Shown: positions 11,741 to 23,834, counted from the first letter of the stretch. The stretch: 64,000 nucleotides of DNA from Amorphophallus konjac (GCA_022559845.1 JAHNEJ010003546.1:212481-276480), one strand, 5' to 3'. Notes: generated by a model not told the origin, from the letters alone. Made by a program: numbers and translations.

Positions 11741-11879
11741 ATGCCCACTTTAGTTTGGGTTTTCATGAAAATAGCACACCTGCCAAGTGACTTTTGTGAG
11801 AGTACTAATTTTTCTCTTATGAAAAATCAGAAAACACCCATTTTGGGATGGGTTTTCATGAAAAATGTCCCCCCTCTCG

Positions 11880-13195
11880 AGAACAACCCGGCAGGGGGCT
11901 ACCATGTAAACTCATTTTCTCTCGGCAAGGTTGCACTTGTGCCCTCTCTCTCCCCACTCAAGTGAGAGACAACCTAAATTGGCTAAGCCCTACCTATGGT
12001 CCACGTGGCTCAAGACCACATGGCCATCAAGCCCAATGGGCTTGGACCACTAGGTCCATTATGCCCAATTGGCTCGGACTATTGCAATTGGTTCGGCCCA
12101 TTGGGTCCAATAGCCATTAGACCCATTAAGCTTAATTGGCTCGGACCATATGAGCCCATTATGCCCAATTGACTAATCATAGGCCCAATTAGCTGAATTG
12201 GATCGGACCATGGAGTTCATTATGTCCAATTGACTCATCATAGGCCCAATTGGCTCAGACCATTTTATGCCCAATTGACTTATCATAGGCCCAATAAGGT
12301 CCAATTAACTCAATTTGCTCGGACCATTGATTCTATTATGCCCAATTGGCTCATCATAGGCCCAATAAGGCCAAATTATCCCAATTGGCTTGAACTATAG
12401 AGTCCATTATACCTAATTGGCTCATCATAGGGCCAATAAAGCCCAATTAACCCAATTGGCTTGGGCCATGGAGTTCATGCCCAATTGGCTCATCCTAAGC
12501 CCAATAAGACCCAATTAGCCCAATTGGCTCAGACCAATGAGTCCATTATACCCAATTAGCTTATCCTAAGCCTAATAAGACCCAATTAGCCAAATTGGTC
12601 CAAGCTACCAAGTTCATTATGCCCAATTGGCCCGCCCAAATCCATTAGGCCTAAGTGGCCCAAGAAGTTAAGTCTGGTCAACCCAATTTGGCCCATTTAG
12701 TCCATGTACATAGCCCCATGGGAGTCCCATTTGGAAAACGGGAAAACTCCTGGCAAGGTTGCTTCGTTTTCTCTCCTCACTCAGGAGAGAGCCATGACCT
12801 AATTGGCTAAGTCAAGCCCATGGTCCATGTGGCTCAAACGACTTGACCATTAAGCCAAATGGGCTCGGACCATTAGGCCCATCATGCCCAATTGGCTCAT
12901 GATAGGCCCAATAAGGCCCAATTATCCCAATTGGCTAGGACCACGAAGTCCATTATGCTCAATTAGCTCATCATAGGCCCATTTAGACCCGATTAGTCAA
13001 ATTGGCTCAGACCACTGAGTCCACTAGTCCAACTGGCTCATCATAGGTCCAATTAGCCCAATTGGATCGGACCATCAAGTCCGTTATGTCCAATTGGCCC
13101 ATCATCAGTCCAATTGACTATTAGGCCCATTAAGCCCAATTGGCCGGACTTCACAGTTTACTATACCCAATTGATCCATCATAGACCTGATTGGT
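11880..13195. repeat. Minisatellite built on CCCAATTGGCTC motifs
   Basis: Dozens of CCCAATTGG/CCCAATTAG words with a looser period of about 65-75 bases: CCCAATTGGCTCATCATAGGCCCAATAAG and GGCTCGGACCATnGAGTCCATTATG. A longer block holding CGGCAAGGTTGC, CTCACTCAnGAGAGA and GGTCCAyGTGGCTCAA occurs twice (about 11890-12030 and 12740-12860), so the array was also duplicated as a whole. No coding sequence is seen. Confidence 0.85.
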
Positions 13196-13995
13196 TGAAC
13201 TAGTAAGATGATCGTGATAACATATTGATCCAACGGCTCGATCATTATGCCGATCCAACGGCTGATCGTGAACATGTGTCGATCCAACAGCCTGATCGTG
13301 ATCATATGCTAATGCAACGGCTCGATCATGATCATATGCCGATCCAAGGGCGGATTTTGGTCATAAGCCGATCCAACAGTCGATCTTGATCATGAGCTGA
13401 TCCAACGGCTGATCGTGATCATATGTTGATCCAACGACCTGATCGTGATCATATACCGATCCAACGACCAATCTTGATCATAAGATCCAACAACAAATCT
13501 TGATCATAAGTCGATCCAACAGTCCATCATGATCATATGCTGATCCAATGGCCCGATTATAGTCATGCCAATCCGATGGTCTGATCATGATCATATGGCA
13601 ATCTGACGGCCGATCGTGGTTATACATCAATCTGATGGACCGAATGCGATGATATTAACAATCCGATGGTCAATCATGGTCAGATCTTAATCCGACGGTC
13701 TGATCATGATCATATGGCGATACGACGACCGATTGTGGTTGTACATTAATCCAATGGACTGATCGTGATCATATGACGATCCGACGGTCAATCATGATCA
13801 TCTCAAATCTAACGGTCCAATCATGATCAGAAGCAAATTCAACGATCCAATCGTGACTAGAAACAAAATCCAATGGTTCGATCATGACCAGAAGCAAATC
13901 CAACAGTCTGATCGAGACCAGAAGTAAATTCAACAGTCTGATTGTGGTCGGAAGTAGATTCAACAGTCCGATAGCGATTGTATGTACATCCAAGC
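13196..13995. repeat. Minisatellite built on GATCCAACGGnnnGATCATGATCATATG
   Basis: A degenerate unit of about 30 bases, GATC(C/T)AACGG..CGATCGTGATCATATGC, recurs some 25 times. The unit drifts from the left end (CCAACGGCTC) to the right end (AAATTCAACAGTCTGATTG). Each unit carries a TGATCATGATCA-type palindrome. Confidence 0.88.
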
Positions 13996-14084
13996 GATTA
14001 CAAAATCGGGACTAATAATTTTATGTATGGGTCTCCAAAGATCGATTGTAATTCATATTACATATATTCAATGAATAAAAATCT

Positions 14085-14190
14085 TGAGGACCTTGAGTGG
14101 GTCGAATGGTAAAGTACCTTGCCTCATGATAGGGAGGTCCCAAGTTTGACTCTCGGAGGGGGCTTACCTGGTTTAAATTTAATCCTCGAG
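14085..14190 (+). mobile_element. tRNA-derived SINE-like remnant
   Basis: TGGGTCGAATGGTAAAG resembles a polymerase III A box and AAGTTTGACTCTCGG a B box, about 45 bases apart, in the layout of plant SINE heads. No poly-A tail or target duplication could be fixed, and the sequence is too diverged to fold as a tRNA. Confidence 0.45.
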
Positions 14191-16453
14191 GCATCAAATC
14201 GTCTGATAAACCCAAAACCACGAAGTCAATAATGCAAATAAACATGCTGATGATACCATAGCTAATTAATTTTCTTCATCATCAACGTGTCGCATTTTTC
14301 GCATTCAATAGTAACTAGATCCATAGATATTATGAAGAAAATTGCTTATGATCACCTGTGAAGTGGGACAGCCTGTGCAGGTGTTGTGTGCGAAAAATAG
14401 ATAGATTGGTAGGTGGGGAGATCCCATGCCTTCTTTGTATGGGTTACATTTATATAATGTTTTTTTTAGGAGTTGAGCAACATAATAGACATACATCTGA
14501 TGTCCCTTATATTAATAAACTTGAGGCCCTAGAAATTTCAAGGCGGAGAAAAAAGAACTTCTTTAGGGTTGATTCTGAGAATCTGAGCCCAAGGAGCAGT
14601 GCATTTCTCCATCCAATGAGAGTCATACAAGTCTCTTCATTTTGTCAGGATGTCCCACAATCAATAAGGACAAAATACAGGCAAAAGGTCATTGAGAAAT
14701 TTTACATCTGATAGTCACACAAACACCCAATTCCTATCATGATTTCAAAGCCATTACTGAAATTAGATCTATATACAATGATGTATTTGCCCTGGTGCTC
14801 CCAGCAATGATGCAAGCTTAAAATGTTATACTATTCATCTGCCATTGTGAGGGAGTGTAAGTAGATCTAATGACTTTGCACTGGATGCATATGTAATCAA
14901 AAGTGAAGAGTCTAGGTTGATTCGTTTTGAATGCCTTCACATAAAAGCTTATAACATCATCCTTTTTCTGCCTTCTAGCACTTTGAGTTTTTTCTCTCCT
15001 AATTTGATTAGAGAAGGAACTAGGACCTTCCATATCCACAGTACATTCAAAATTTACCACTTTACCATTAGAGAATCACTTTGGCTGTAAATAATTTTCC
15101 TACTTTCTTGAGTTCCTTCAAATCATGCTCCAACGATGCATTTGACTTATTTTTTCTCCAGCCATTTCCTGCCCTTTCACACAAACCATCAACCAAAATT
15201 ATGACTTAAGAGTCTAAGGAAGATAAAATTATGATTCAAATATCAGATAAAGACTTTAGTCCAAAATATGACTTTACTTTCATCTTTCCACAATTTTATC
15301 TTCGGCTGTCTCAATGTTTTCATAAGAGAAAGCATCATAATTTGCACTCCGGTGTTCATAGTACTCTAAATGATCAAGTATGCATCATGACTACACTCTG
15401 GTCTTCACATTACCATAAATATTGTACACGATGTGATTTGGGATGTCGTCGATCAAACTATTGGCACGTTTTGAAAGACTTATAGTTGGAAGCCACTTTT
15501 GGTTTCCACTTTCAACATGGAAAATATAAATTGGTAATAACAAAAACTAATTTTAGGTGGTTACCAAAGTTACAGTCCATAACAACTGCATTTTTTACTC
15601 CTATCTAGGCAGCTAGAATTTTGAGCTTTCGGTTGGAAGCTAAAATCAAACCCCAGAACTGCAAACATGGCTTCTAAGACCTACAAATCCCCCCCCCCCC
15701 GCCCCTTCAAAATAACTGGACTAAAACTTGTGGAGGCCTCAAATTGCTTCCAATTGGAAGCTTCGCCAAACATGGCCTCCATCAGCCAATGCCAGTAAAA
15801 AGAAACAAAAAAGTTGCAATATCTTAATGAGGAAGAGTTCACAGTCTATCGTATCCCCAGATTTAGGATGCAAAACGAGAAGATCTAGTTGACAATTATC
15901 ACCAGGAAAAAGTGCCCGGCAGGTATACTTATTTCCTACCAGTCTTAACCACAGAATCAACAGGGATAAGGTCCTACAGTATACATGCAACAATTGGGAG
16001 ATTAATGCAGCAGGATGAGATGAAACGGCTGATATAGTGATGATTTTGACAAAAAAACTGGATATCAAAAAGAAAAAAAGCATGACTGAGCATATGTGAA
16101 CTTTTTCTCAACTTCGCTCCGAGATCGAATCTTCTTCTCTACGGTCATCTTTCTATGCAACCAGAAAACTATGATATTAATCACCTATGTCTTCTCCATA
16201 AGTTGCAATTGACAATCAAGCCCATCTGTTTCTCATCCCCCCTTTCTCTCCCCCCCCCCCGCCCCTCTCAAACAGAGCATCTTTTGTCCCCAATTAGGTT
16301 TCTACATAAGACACCCAGTGACCATAACCAGGAAAAGAAAAAAGCTTGCGGCTTTAGATCATAACCAGAAAAAAGCTCCAGGCTTGTGCGAAAACTTGTA
16401 CCCCCACAGCACATCCTAAGCTGAACAGGGCAAATGTTGTGAAAGATGAAATG

Positions 16454-16454
<1 letters not shown>
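14191..16454. other. Intron DNA, nothing recognised
   Basis: Mixed AT-rich DNA with poly-C patches near 15690 and 16245. Several open frames of 60-117 codons occur (for example 14358-14711) but show no known domain, no codon bias and no splice context linking them to the BBX gene. Confidence 0.55.

Positions 16455-16506
<52 letters not shown>
16455..16506. repeat. (TG)n(AG)n microsatellite next to BBX splice donor
   Basis: About 32 bases of TG repeat followed by 20 bases of AG repeat. On the gene strand the intron therefore opens with GTG, then a CT run and a CA run, three bases after the exon end. Confidence 0.95.
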
Positions 16507-16509
16507 CAC

Positions 16510-16695
16510 CTGACAGATGTCACACTTGGGCACCTGGGAGGAGGCGGCGCCGGTGAGGGGTACCCTCTGGTGCTTGCCTGCCAGCTTGTTGGCCGCATGC
16601 ACCTCCTGGTCGCACGCCCAGCAGAGCACCGCCTCGTCGGCACAGCAGAGGACGTTCGCTTCCGCCGCCTCGCAGGCGTTGCACTGTATCTTCAT
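16510..16695 (-). CDS. BBX22-like: BBX22-type B-box zinc finger protein, exon 1
   Basis: Exon 1 starts at the ATG on the minus strand at 16695 and encodes 62 codons starting MKIQCNACEAAEANVLCCAD, the first B-box with its Cys/Asp/His zinc ligands, followed by HAANKLAGKHQRVPL and the start of B-box 2 (KCDICQ). The MKIQC start is the conserved N-terminus of BBX20-25 proteins, which fixes the start codon. The exon ends at a GT donor in phase 0 and joins exon 2 at 411. A (GA)n tract lies about 50 bases upstream in the presumed 5' UTR and a (TG)n(AG)n tract lies 3 bases inside the intron. No frameshift or stop is present, so the gene looks functional. Confidence 0.94.
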
Positions 16696-16741
16696 CCCCC
16701 TCCCCACACCACCTCCAACACCGGCGGCCAATGCCCGCTGG

Positions 16742-16744
<3 letters not shown>

Positions 16745-16772
<28 letters not shown>
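16745..16772. repeat. (AG)14 microsatellite in presumed BBX 5' UTR
   Basis: A 28-base AG run, CT on the gene strand, 50 bases upstream of the ATG. CT/GA tracts at this position are common in plant 5' UTRs and can bind BPC/GAGA factors; binding here is inference. Confidence 0.9.
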
Positions 16773-16899
16773 CTGGGAGGTGGCCGGGGAGACCGTTTGG
16801 TGGGGGGAGTCGAGTAGGGGTGGAGAAGAAACAGGACAGATGGGGCCGACAGCAAGCTGCTACGCGGCCGTCCCCTGCAACTCCCTGCGCAGCGATTCG

Positions 16900-17230
16900 T
16901 CTACCCAGTAGAGAGAGATGTGATTATGAGGAGAATAAATCTTCGCCATCCCGAGTCCCTCTGCAAAGGAGGCCGCCAGGCCCGAGCGCCGACAAGTGCC
17001 GGTTGGGTCGTTTTCTTCTGGCGCGTACGTACGCAGCGTGCGCAGAAAGATCCGAACAATCTAGTGTGCACACGTAGGCGCTGTCCGGAGCTGAACCCTC
17101 GGTGCCATTTGTTGACAACGTGGGCCACAGAGAGAGGAGATATTTTGATCGCGGATCAGGGGGGCCGATCTTCTCCCTGCTCCAGGTGCATGAATCATGT
17201 CGTCATTTGGTACGTGGCTGCCGACCAAGT
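16900..17230 (-). promoter_or_regulatory. Presumed promoter of the BBX gene with ACGT elements
   Basis: Upstream of the BBX start the DNA is GC-richer than its surroundings and has three ACGT cores: GTACGTAC near 17025-17032, AACGTGG near 17118-17124 and TACGTGGC near 17211-17218. BBX22 in Arabidopsis is a known target of HY5, a bZIP that binds ACGT motifs, so these are sensible candidate sites. No clear TATA box was found and the transcription start is unknown. Confidence 0.4.
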
Positions 17231-17447
17231 GGCACCGCGCTGTTACTTTTATTACATCCTCTGCACGACGGCTCCTCAAACACCATTCATTAGATTTAAA
17301 CACTCGTGGAAGCGTTAGGGTGTCAAGTTTAGGGGTCTAAATTTTTATTAATTTTTGTAAAATAATATTTTATGCAGCGAATCCTACCTCACACTCTCGA
17401 TAATATCCATCCGGTTCAAGACCAGCCCCATTTTGATCCGGGATTAA

Positions 17448-18547
17448 TAGGATGTTTGGTTGTATTTTTTTCTCTCTCTTTTTTTTTAAATTTAAAAAAA
17501 GAGTAAGAGACCCTCTAATTTTATCTGGCGTTTATTTCCTAAATTTTAAGTAGAGAATCTCATCCAATATAAATCTTCCTAAAAAAAAAAGAAGTATGAA
17601 GTAATTTTTTTAAAAAAATCATCCACGACGTCTCGAGACTCTCCCTCCCTCCCAAGTGCGACCCCCCTCCCCTGCGTCTCCCCCTTCCCTTCTCCGCAGC
17701 CGGCACCCCTGCGCGCAACCCCCCTCCCCCTCCCCTCCCCTCCCCTCTCCTGCGGCCCCCCTCCCCCGCAGTCGGCGTCCCCTCCCCCTCCCCTCCTCTC
17801 CCCCGTGGCCGACATCCCCCACGGCTCCCCCCTCCCCTACGAGGCCAGCGGCGCCCCTCCCCCTCTCCGGCGTCCCCTCCCCCCTCCCCTGCTGCGTCCG
17901 GGCGCGGTGTCCCCACTCCGCCTCTCCCCAGCGGCGTCCCCCCTCCCCTGTGCAGCCCTCTCCGACGTCCCCTCCCCCCCTCTCCCCCGCGGCGTCCCCC
18001 TCCCCCTCTCCCTTGCGGCTCTCTTCCTCTCCCGCCGGCCGGCTCTCCCTCCCTTCCCTCTTCCTGCGTCCGCCCCTGCATCAACGCCGGCCGCCATCGC
18101 CGCCCCCTGCGCCAACCTCGGCAGTCCTCCCTCGCCGGAGCAGGTCACGCCACCGCCAGCCGCTGTCGTCATGGGCCCATCCCTTCGAGAACGCGGTAGC
18201 CGTCGACCTTCCCCTCTGTCGTCGCAGCACCTTCCGGCCACCAACGCCGGTGGACCCACCGCCCTCCATCACGCCAGAGCCCTCCGCCGGCACGGCCCTG
18301 CATGTCTCCCTCTCCCTGCCCTCGTGTTCTCTCTCTGCCCCCCTCTCTCTCTCTCTTGTGATCCAGAACCGATCAAAGGGCGTTCCCTCTCTCTCCCAAA
18401 TAAGTTTACATAAATTTTAAAAATTAAGATACTTTTACCAAACAGGTAATATCATTTTTTTTATTTTAAAATTTAAGTTAAAACTGACACAACATAATTT
18501 TTTAGGTAAAAATAGTCTCTTTAAAAAAGTTGTTCCCAAACACCCTA
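17448..18547. mobile_element. GC-cored DNA-transposon-like insertion
   Basis: The left end TAGGATGTTTGGTTG and the reverse complement of the right end, TAGGGTGTTTGGGAA, form short inverted ends of the GGGTGTTTGG type common in plant MITEs. AT-rich flanks enclose 17640-18360, a C-rich polypyrimidine core with CCCCTCCCC and GGCGTCCCC repeats. The open frames over the core (up to 254 codons) are compositional. Superfamily and target duplication are not resolved. Confidence 0.5.
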
Positions 18548-21249
18548 TAACCCTATAATGTTAGTCTAGATAAAAATAAGTAGATTAAGTTAATCTAAAG
18601 TTATTCTTTTTTACTTTGGTGTAGAGTTGAGTTAACTTAACTCGCTCGAGGAGGTGAGATAAGTTAATCTAGATTAATTCGAGTTAACTCTTATTTAACT
18701 TGATTATCATAATTTGATCTTATCAAAGTAAAAAGAGTTAATTATGAATTAAAAAAGAAGTAATTTAGAGTTAATTCCGAAACAAAGAGGGACTCGAGGA
18801 TGATCCCAGATTAGAAGATCAAGAACAAGAAAATATCGTACATATGGGCGGGCTAGCTACCTCCCATTGACGTCCCTTGTCAACTTGACGAGGAGAAAAC
18901 AGGATAGGACCTTTTGACGTCATTGCCATCACATGCATGGTGGGATTAGGATTGAATGATGTTTATTCCAATCGATTTTAATCTTACTAAATACATAACG
19001 GGGTTGAGAAGGAGATATCTCCATCTTATCTCCCAATTAAACGGGCTCTAAATTTATCTATAACTTTTGGAATCATATTTCTAATTAGTTGCATGCTTGC
19101 TTAATGTTATTGAGTTAAATCCATAATTCAAAAAAAAAATAACAGGGACACACCCCGTAAGAAGAGTGTAAATATAAAGATAAGACTTTTACATATTAGT
19201 CCTTACAAATTTATCGAATTATCGATTAATCTCTCGAATCTGACTATTATTATAAAGATCCTTACAATTATCCCGAGATTGAAATCTATAATTATCACGA
19301 GAGACATGAATAATACGCATAATTTTTTTCTCACAAAAGACATCCACAGTGACATAGAGCGCTACGAGAGATCTGGCTCCATATGTTGGCAAGAGAGATC
19401 AAACTTGCGATCTCCCTCCGGAGGAGGAGGCGAGACTAGTGAACCATCGAGACACATCTCAGGTTCAATAGGAGAAGACTTTAATTCTAAACTTTCTTAA
19501 TATTTTTTCTCTTAGTTGAGAATAATTTCACATACATTGCGACTCTCACGTCTGTATCATTTATAATCCTACAAACCGTATGCATGTTGTGAGGGAGTAT
19601 TTTAAATGTTTAAAGATCCACAAACATTTGACCTCTTCCTTAAAAAATAGGATGGTAGCTAGACATTTCCTTAGCAGTTATAGAATGATTAAGAACCCAA
19701 GGCCGATTAATTGAGATGTAGAAATTCAAGTTTGGAATTGTTCCTACTAAAGACTTCGAATTTGGGTACGTTGCTATCCGGAAAATCTTGGTTTAAACCC
19801 ATGCAACAATAACCAATCTCAGAGGTTCCTCTGCACTCCTTGACTTGTTTGTTTGCGAGATAAATTGAGATATCTTATTAAAAATTATCGATTACTCGTA
19901 CAAAGTATTCCAATTAATTTAGACTATATAAGTTCTTATCTTAATTTATTCCTGTTTTACCAAAAAAATAAAATAAGAAGGATTAAATTTTTTCATAATT
20001 CTTAAAATGATGTCTCGAGTTATCTTATCTCTCAATCAAAATATTTTGATATATTTTATAAAATATCTTACCTGCGACTTAACTTATTCCACGATAAAAC
20101 ATGTTTAAGTGTGTGCAGGTCTAGATCTACGACGACGAGGTGAGACAAATGTCGGTGACAGTTCAGATAATCACATTCGATTGAAGCAAAGGTATGTTTT
20201 GATGACTCTCAGCAGTCATGATTGAAGGGGTGGAATTACCCATCTATACTCGTCAACGAGTAATTGCAACATTAAAATAATTTTGTCATTATTATTTTTG
20301 ATATTTTTTAAAATAAATTTTATTAATAAATTTTAAGATAAAAATTTAAAAATCTGTCAAAAATTATGACAGATTTTGAGACTGACGTATGTTTCATCTT
20401 TATGACTGATATTTTAACCTTCAAAATTCTGTCATTATTTGTGACGAATTTTGAGAAGAAAATATTATGTCTAAAAAATTCGTCCACATTCTCATTTTTT
20501 ATTCTAGTGTTGACCATTCAGAGTAGACGATTAACATTCCATGTAAAGATTATGGGTATACGAATAGAGAAAATGACGTATGAAAAAACCCTAAATCAAA
20601 TGGTAAAAATTTAAGGATAAGAGGCCAAAGATTCTAACAAGTTGTGAGTGACACCAGTGGACACTTAACCCCTCTTTAACGGAGGATAGTTAAAATGAGG
20701 GATATCCGTCGGGAGTTAGTTTGTCACGTAGTTATTCTCATTTATTTTGATGGATAATGAGTTATCTCTCTTGGTTAAAAGAGGTTAACTCCTCTCCTAT
20801 TCAACTTACTTTGGTTGTACAGAGGGATACAATTAAAGTGGATTAAATATATAAATCGACTAAAATGTCCATCGTATCCGGAATCTCCCACGTATCTTTT
20901 ATTCAACCTCAATTGTAATATTTCAATTTTTTTAATAATTTATCCCTCGTATCCTCAGTTATCTGAAATGTCCCTCAACCTCTATCCAACTTAGTTAATC
21001 CATCTTCTTTGAAGTAAATATAATATTTAAACACATTAATATTTGTTAACGTTTGACATGAAATTACATAAACATTTAGATGTAATTATTTTTTTACATA
21101 TCACATGTAACGATGAAAATGTTTAGACACATTAATTTTCTTTTTATATTTTACGCGTAAGTAGTTAAATGCTCGGGTGAATTATTTTTGTTACATTTCA
21201 CATATTATTATGCAAACGTTTGGACACAATACTGTTTTTTACATTTTTT
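18548..21249. other. AT-rich intergenic DNA with small MITE-like inverted repeats
   Basis: Between 18596 and 18742 an inverted pair (AGTTATTCTTTTTTACTTTGG against CAAAGTAAAAAGAGTTAA) flanks repeated TTAACT/AGTTAA words, suggesting a small MITE. A second AAAATTCTGTCA/TGACAGATTTTGA inverted pattern lies near 20350-20460. No gene is recognised. Confidence 0.45.
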
Positions 21250-21574
21250 GTGTAATTCCGTTGTCAGGCATAAAACATATGTACACAAGTTATTAGTGAA
21301 TTAATAAATTTACATAATTTTTCATAAAATAATTAGTTGTAGTCGAACCTTCCGTCAGATAAATAGGTGTACACAAATTGAAATAAATATTTGTATACAA
21401 ACTATCATGTTGAAAAGTATCTGTACATAAATTATTAATAAACTTAATAATCGAACATAAATTTTCCTTAAAATAAGTAGATGTACACAAACTTTTGTCA
21501 GATAAATAGCTGCACAGAAATTCAACTTAATAATTGGACACAAACCATCATGTCGAAAAAAATCATGTACATTA
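21250..21574. repeat. Minisatellite with TACACAAATTTTCNTTCAAATAAATAG units, left part
   Basis: A degenerate unit of roughly 35 bases (TGTACACAAA..TT.C.T.AAATAAATAG) occurs about eight times. The same repeat resumes at 22668, so the array has been split by the insertion at 21575-22662. Confidence 0.65.
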
Positions 21575-22662
21575 TGATGCAGGACAACTATTGAATAGTG
21601 CAGGTGTGTGTGGACAGACATCAACAGAGACAAATTTAAAGAACATGCATGATTATCAACGTGAGATATCACCATGGATTCAAGGTAAATCTCAATGTCC
21701 CAATTCACAGGAAACTCACACTGTTTGGGTGGCTCGTAAACCCACTAATGCATTAAGATATTTCCTCCTTCAGATATGCCAATCACCGTGCATTCAAGTG
21801 GAGGACGCATGGTATCTTTGCTGGTGGTATAATAATGAATGGAGGTGGGGTCTTATAATAGGTTCACAGCTAAGATGAGGCCCACGGCAATGATCACCTG
21901 GAGACTCATGGGGGGGGGGGCAGGATAAATACCTGTGAGAGGTGGCCACCGGTTACAGGGAACCGTGGGAGCGACCAGTGGTAGCATGGCCAGTGGCAGC
22001 CATGCAAGAGCCCAGCGGGTGGCCGGTAGCAGACGACGCCTCCATAGGCCGACGGCGGGCTTCACCGAGAGGGACGTAGGCGGCGGCGGCGGGGACGGGA
22101 CGATCGGGAGCCGGCCGGTGCGAGGGTGGGCGGCTGGTCCGCCTGAGCACGACGCCGCGCTGTCGGGTTGCCGTGGCCACGTTGCAGGGGTGCGCGGTGA
22201 ACAGGAGGGAAGAAACCCCAAAAATTAACGAAAGGAAAAGAACAATAAGAGCCACAGCAAAGGAAGATGTGGATGTCTGTACGTGGGTCAGGGAGTTAAT
22301 GTGGTGGACTGCTTGCAATAGAAGAAGAAGACAGAGGGGGGGGTTTCGGCTTCCGCCGGAAAGAAAAGAGAAGGGGAGTCGGCTTCCGCCGGGAGAAGAT
22401 TACAGCCGTAATCTCAAGGTTTTTTTCTCTGCTAATCATCTGCCTAACCCTAATTAGGGTGGGCCATCTATTTATATCAACAACTAACAATTACATATGA
22501 GTCCACAAATATGATAAAAATACACACAAAAACTCATGAACACTCAGATTTTATCTAACTAACCAAAATAAATAACATAACAAGAAAATAACCAACTAAT
22601 CTAGATAACGTTTGTTGAGCTTTCTGGACCTTTGACTACGTCTTGGCTCACGGGCTCCATCA
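21575..22662 (-). mobile_element. Solo LTR-like insertion, 1.09 kb, TSD CATTA
   Basis: The insertion begins TGATGCAGG and ends CTCCATCA, so it has TG...CA termini with 5-base inverted ends (TGATG/CATCA). It is flanked on both sides by CATTA (21570-21574 and 22663-22667), the 5-bp target duplication of an LTR element. No internal direct repeat or coding region is visible, which fits a solo LTR. On the minus strand a GATATAAATAGATGG TATA-like box near 22468-22482 leads into a GC-richer stretch, which suggests the orientation. Confidence 0.7.
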
Positions 22663-22667
22663 CATTA

Positions 22668-22875
22668 TTAACAAAATTAATAGCTGTACACTTTTAAAAA
22701 TAAATAGTTGTACACAAAATTTCTGTCGAATACATCATTGTACACAATCTCTCATTCAAATAAATACATGTACATGAACTTTCCTTCGAATAAACACTTG
22801 TATACAAATTTTCATTCAAATAAATAGCTATACACAAACTTTTGTTCAAGTAAATATCTATATACACGGTTCATA
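22668..22875. repeat. Minisatellite with TACACAAATTTTCNTTCAAATAAATAG units, right part
   Basis: Five to six more units of the array seen at 21250-21574, somewhat better conserved (TACACAAACTTTCGTTCAAATAAATA type). Confidence 0.75.
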
Positions 22876-23715
22876 TGCTTTGTTTAAAGACTGCAGCTAT
22901 CACATGGTTTACATACTTATGTTTGAGCAATCACGTTATACAAAATGACTCTCTCATTTTTAACAGGGCTGACAAAAGTGATGGAAAGACCATACAAAAG
23001 ATGTAATTTCATATCTCATGGTGACAAATACTTCACTCCTTTGGCAGTGTGCCAACATTCATAGAACAAACATGAACATCTCAAGCACCACTCACACCGT
23101 CGCTAATGTGACACAGCATGGCATCCATGTCATCTCCATCTCATTTCAAGCTGAAAAGGAAAACAAATGATATTAACATGTTAGTAAAGCAATTGGAACA
23201 CTAAAACAAACTTAGGGTGTAATAGACTTATTTTTGATATGTGTGAGCTCAGGTAGGATTTAACCAACATGCGATATCATCTTCTAAGATGGGATTATCA
23301 CATGTGGGTAACTTTCTGTCGAAGAAAATTATGGAATCCACTCGAATTGTTTCGCGTCCAGTGGATCTAGCTAAAATTTAAGACATTTTACCCCATAACA
23401 ATAGTGGCACATGCAAAGGTCAAGAAAAAAACTCAGGTAAAATATCCTATCGAACATACGTGAAATTTACAGTAAATCATTATACTTCAAAATTTTTCTT
23501 AGTTTCCATGAGCTCCTTGATATCTTCAAGTTCTTGCGTACAACATCTATAAACTTCAACTACATGTCGGTGATGCTTCACATTGAAGACTTACAATGCC
23601 TCATCCTTCGCATCTCCAAATGATGAATATAATACTCGGACATTAAAATAAATTGGATCAAAAGAATAAAAGTTTCAACTTCAATCATTAGTTTGATCAT
23701 TCATGTGATTAATAT
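22876..23715. other. Intergenic DNA, nothing recognised
   Basis: AT-rich DNA without a repeat structure or open frame of note. Confidence 0.5.
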
Positions 23716-23834
23716 TGTTAAAATCGATAAAATCATAATGTTGAGATACACATGTCCAAGATCATAAGCACATGAACCACAACCCATTTAATCGATATGT
23801 GACTATTATCTTTGACTATGCCCAAATTTCAACA
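23716..23834 (-). repeat. TRIM 3' LTR
   Basis: 119 bp with TG...CA ends, directly repeated at 29589-29708. Confidence 0.87.

Larger units (their letters stand above)
412..16509 (-). other. 16.1-kb intron of the BBX gene
   Basis: Donor CAG|GTGCTC follows base 16510 and acceptor TTGCAG|G precedes base 411 on the minus strand. The protein reads straight through the two B-boxes across this junction, so no exon is missing in between. The intron holds a copia element, a LINE fragment, a Mutator-like element, minisatellites and a SINE-like remnant, each listed separately. Whether the full 16.1 kb is spliced in vivo is inferred from the splice signals and phase, not shown. Confidence 0.85.

Noticed and set aside
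12000..14000. Endogenous pararetrovirus
   Set aside because: No movement protein, coat or reverse transcriptase motif is found; the DNA is simple tandem repeat.
14358..14711. Open frame of 117 codons in the BBX intron
   Set aside because: No recognisable domain or splice context; could be a degraded gene piece but nothing supports it.
17656..18420. Open frame of 254 codons (and overlapping 202 and 174 codon frames)
   Set aside because: All frames of this C-rich stretch are open on both strands and give Pro/Ser/Arg strings. It is compositional.
22200..22457. Small open frame of 94 codons with Arg-rich sequence
   Set aside because: Lies within the solo LTR and has no known domain.
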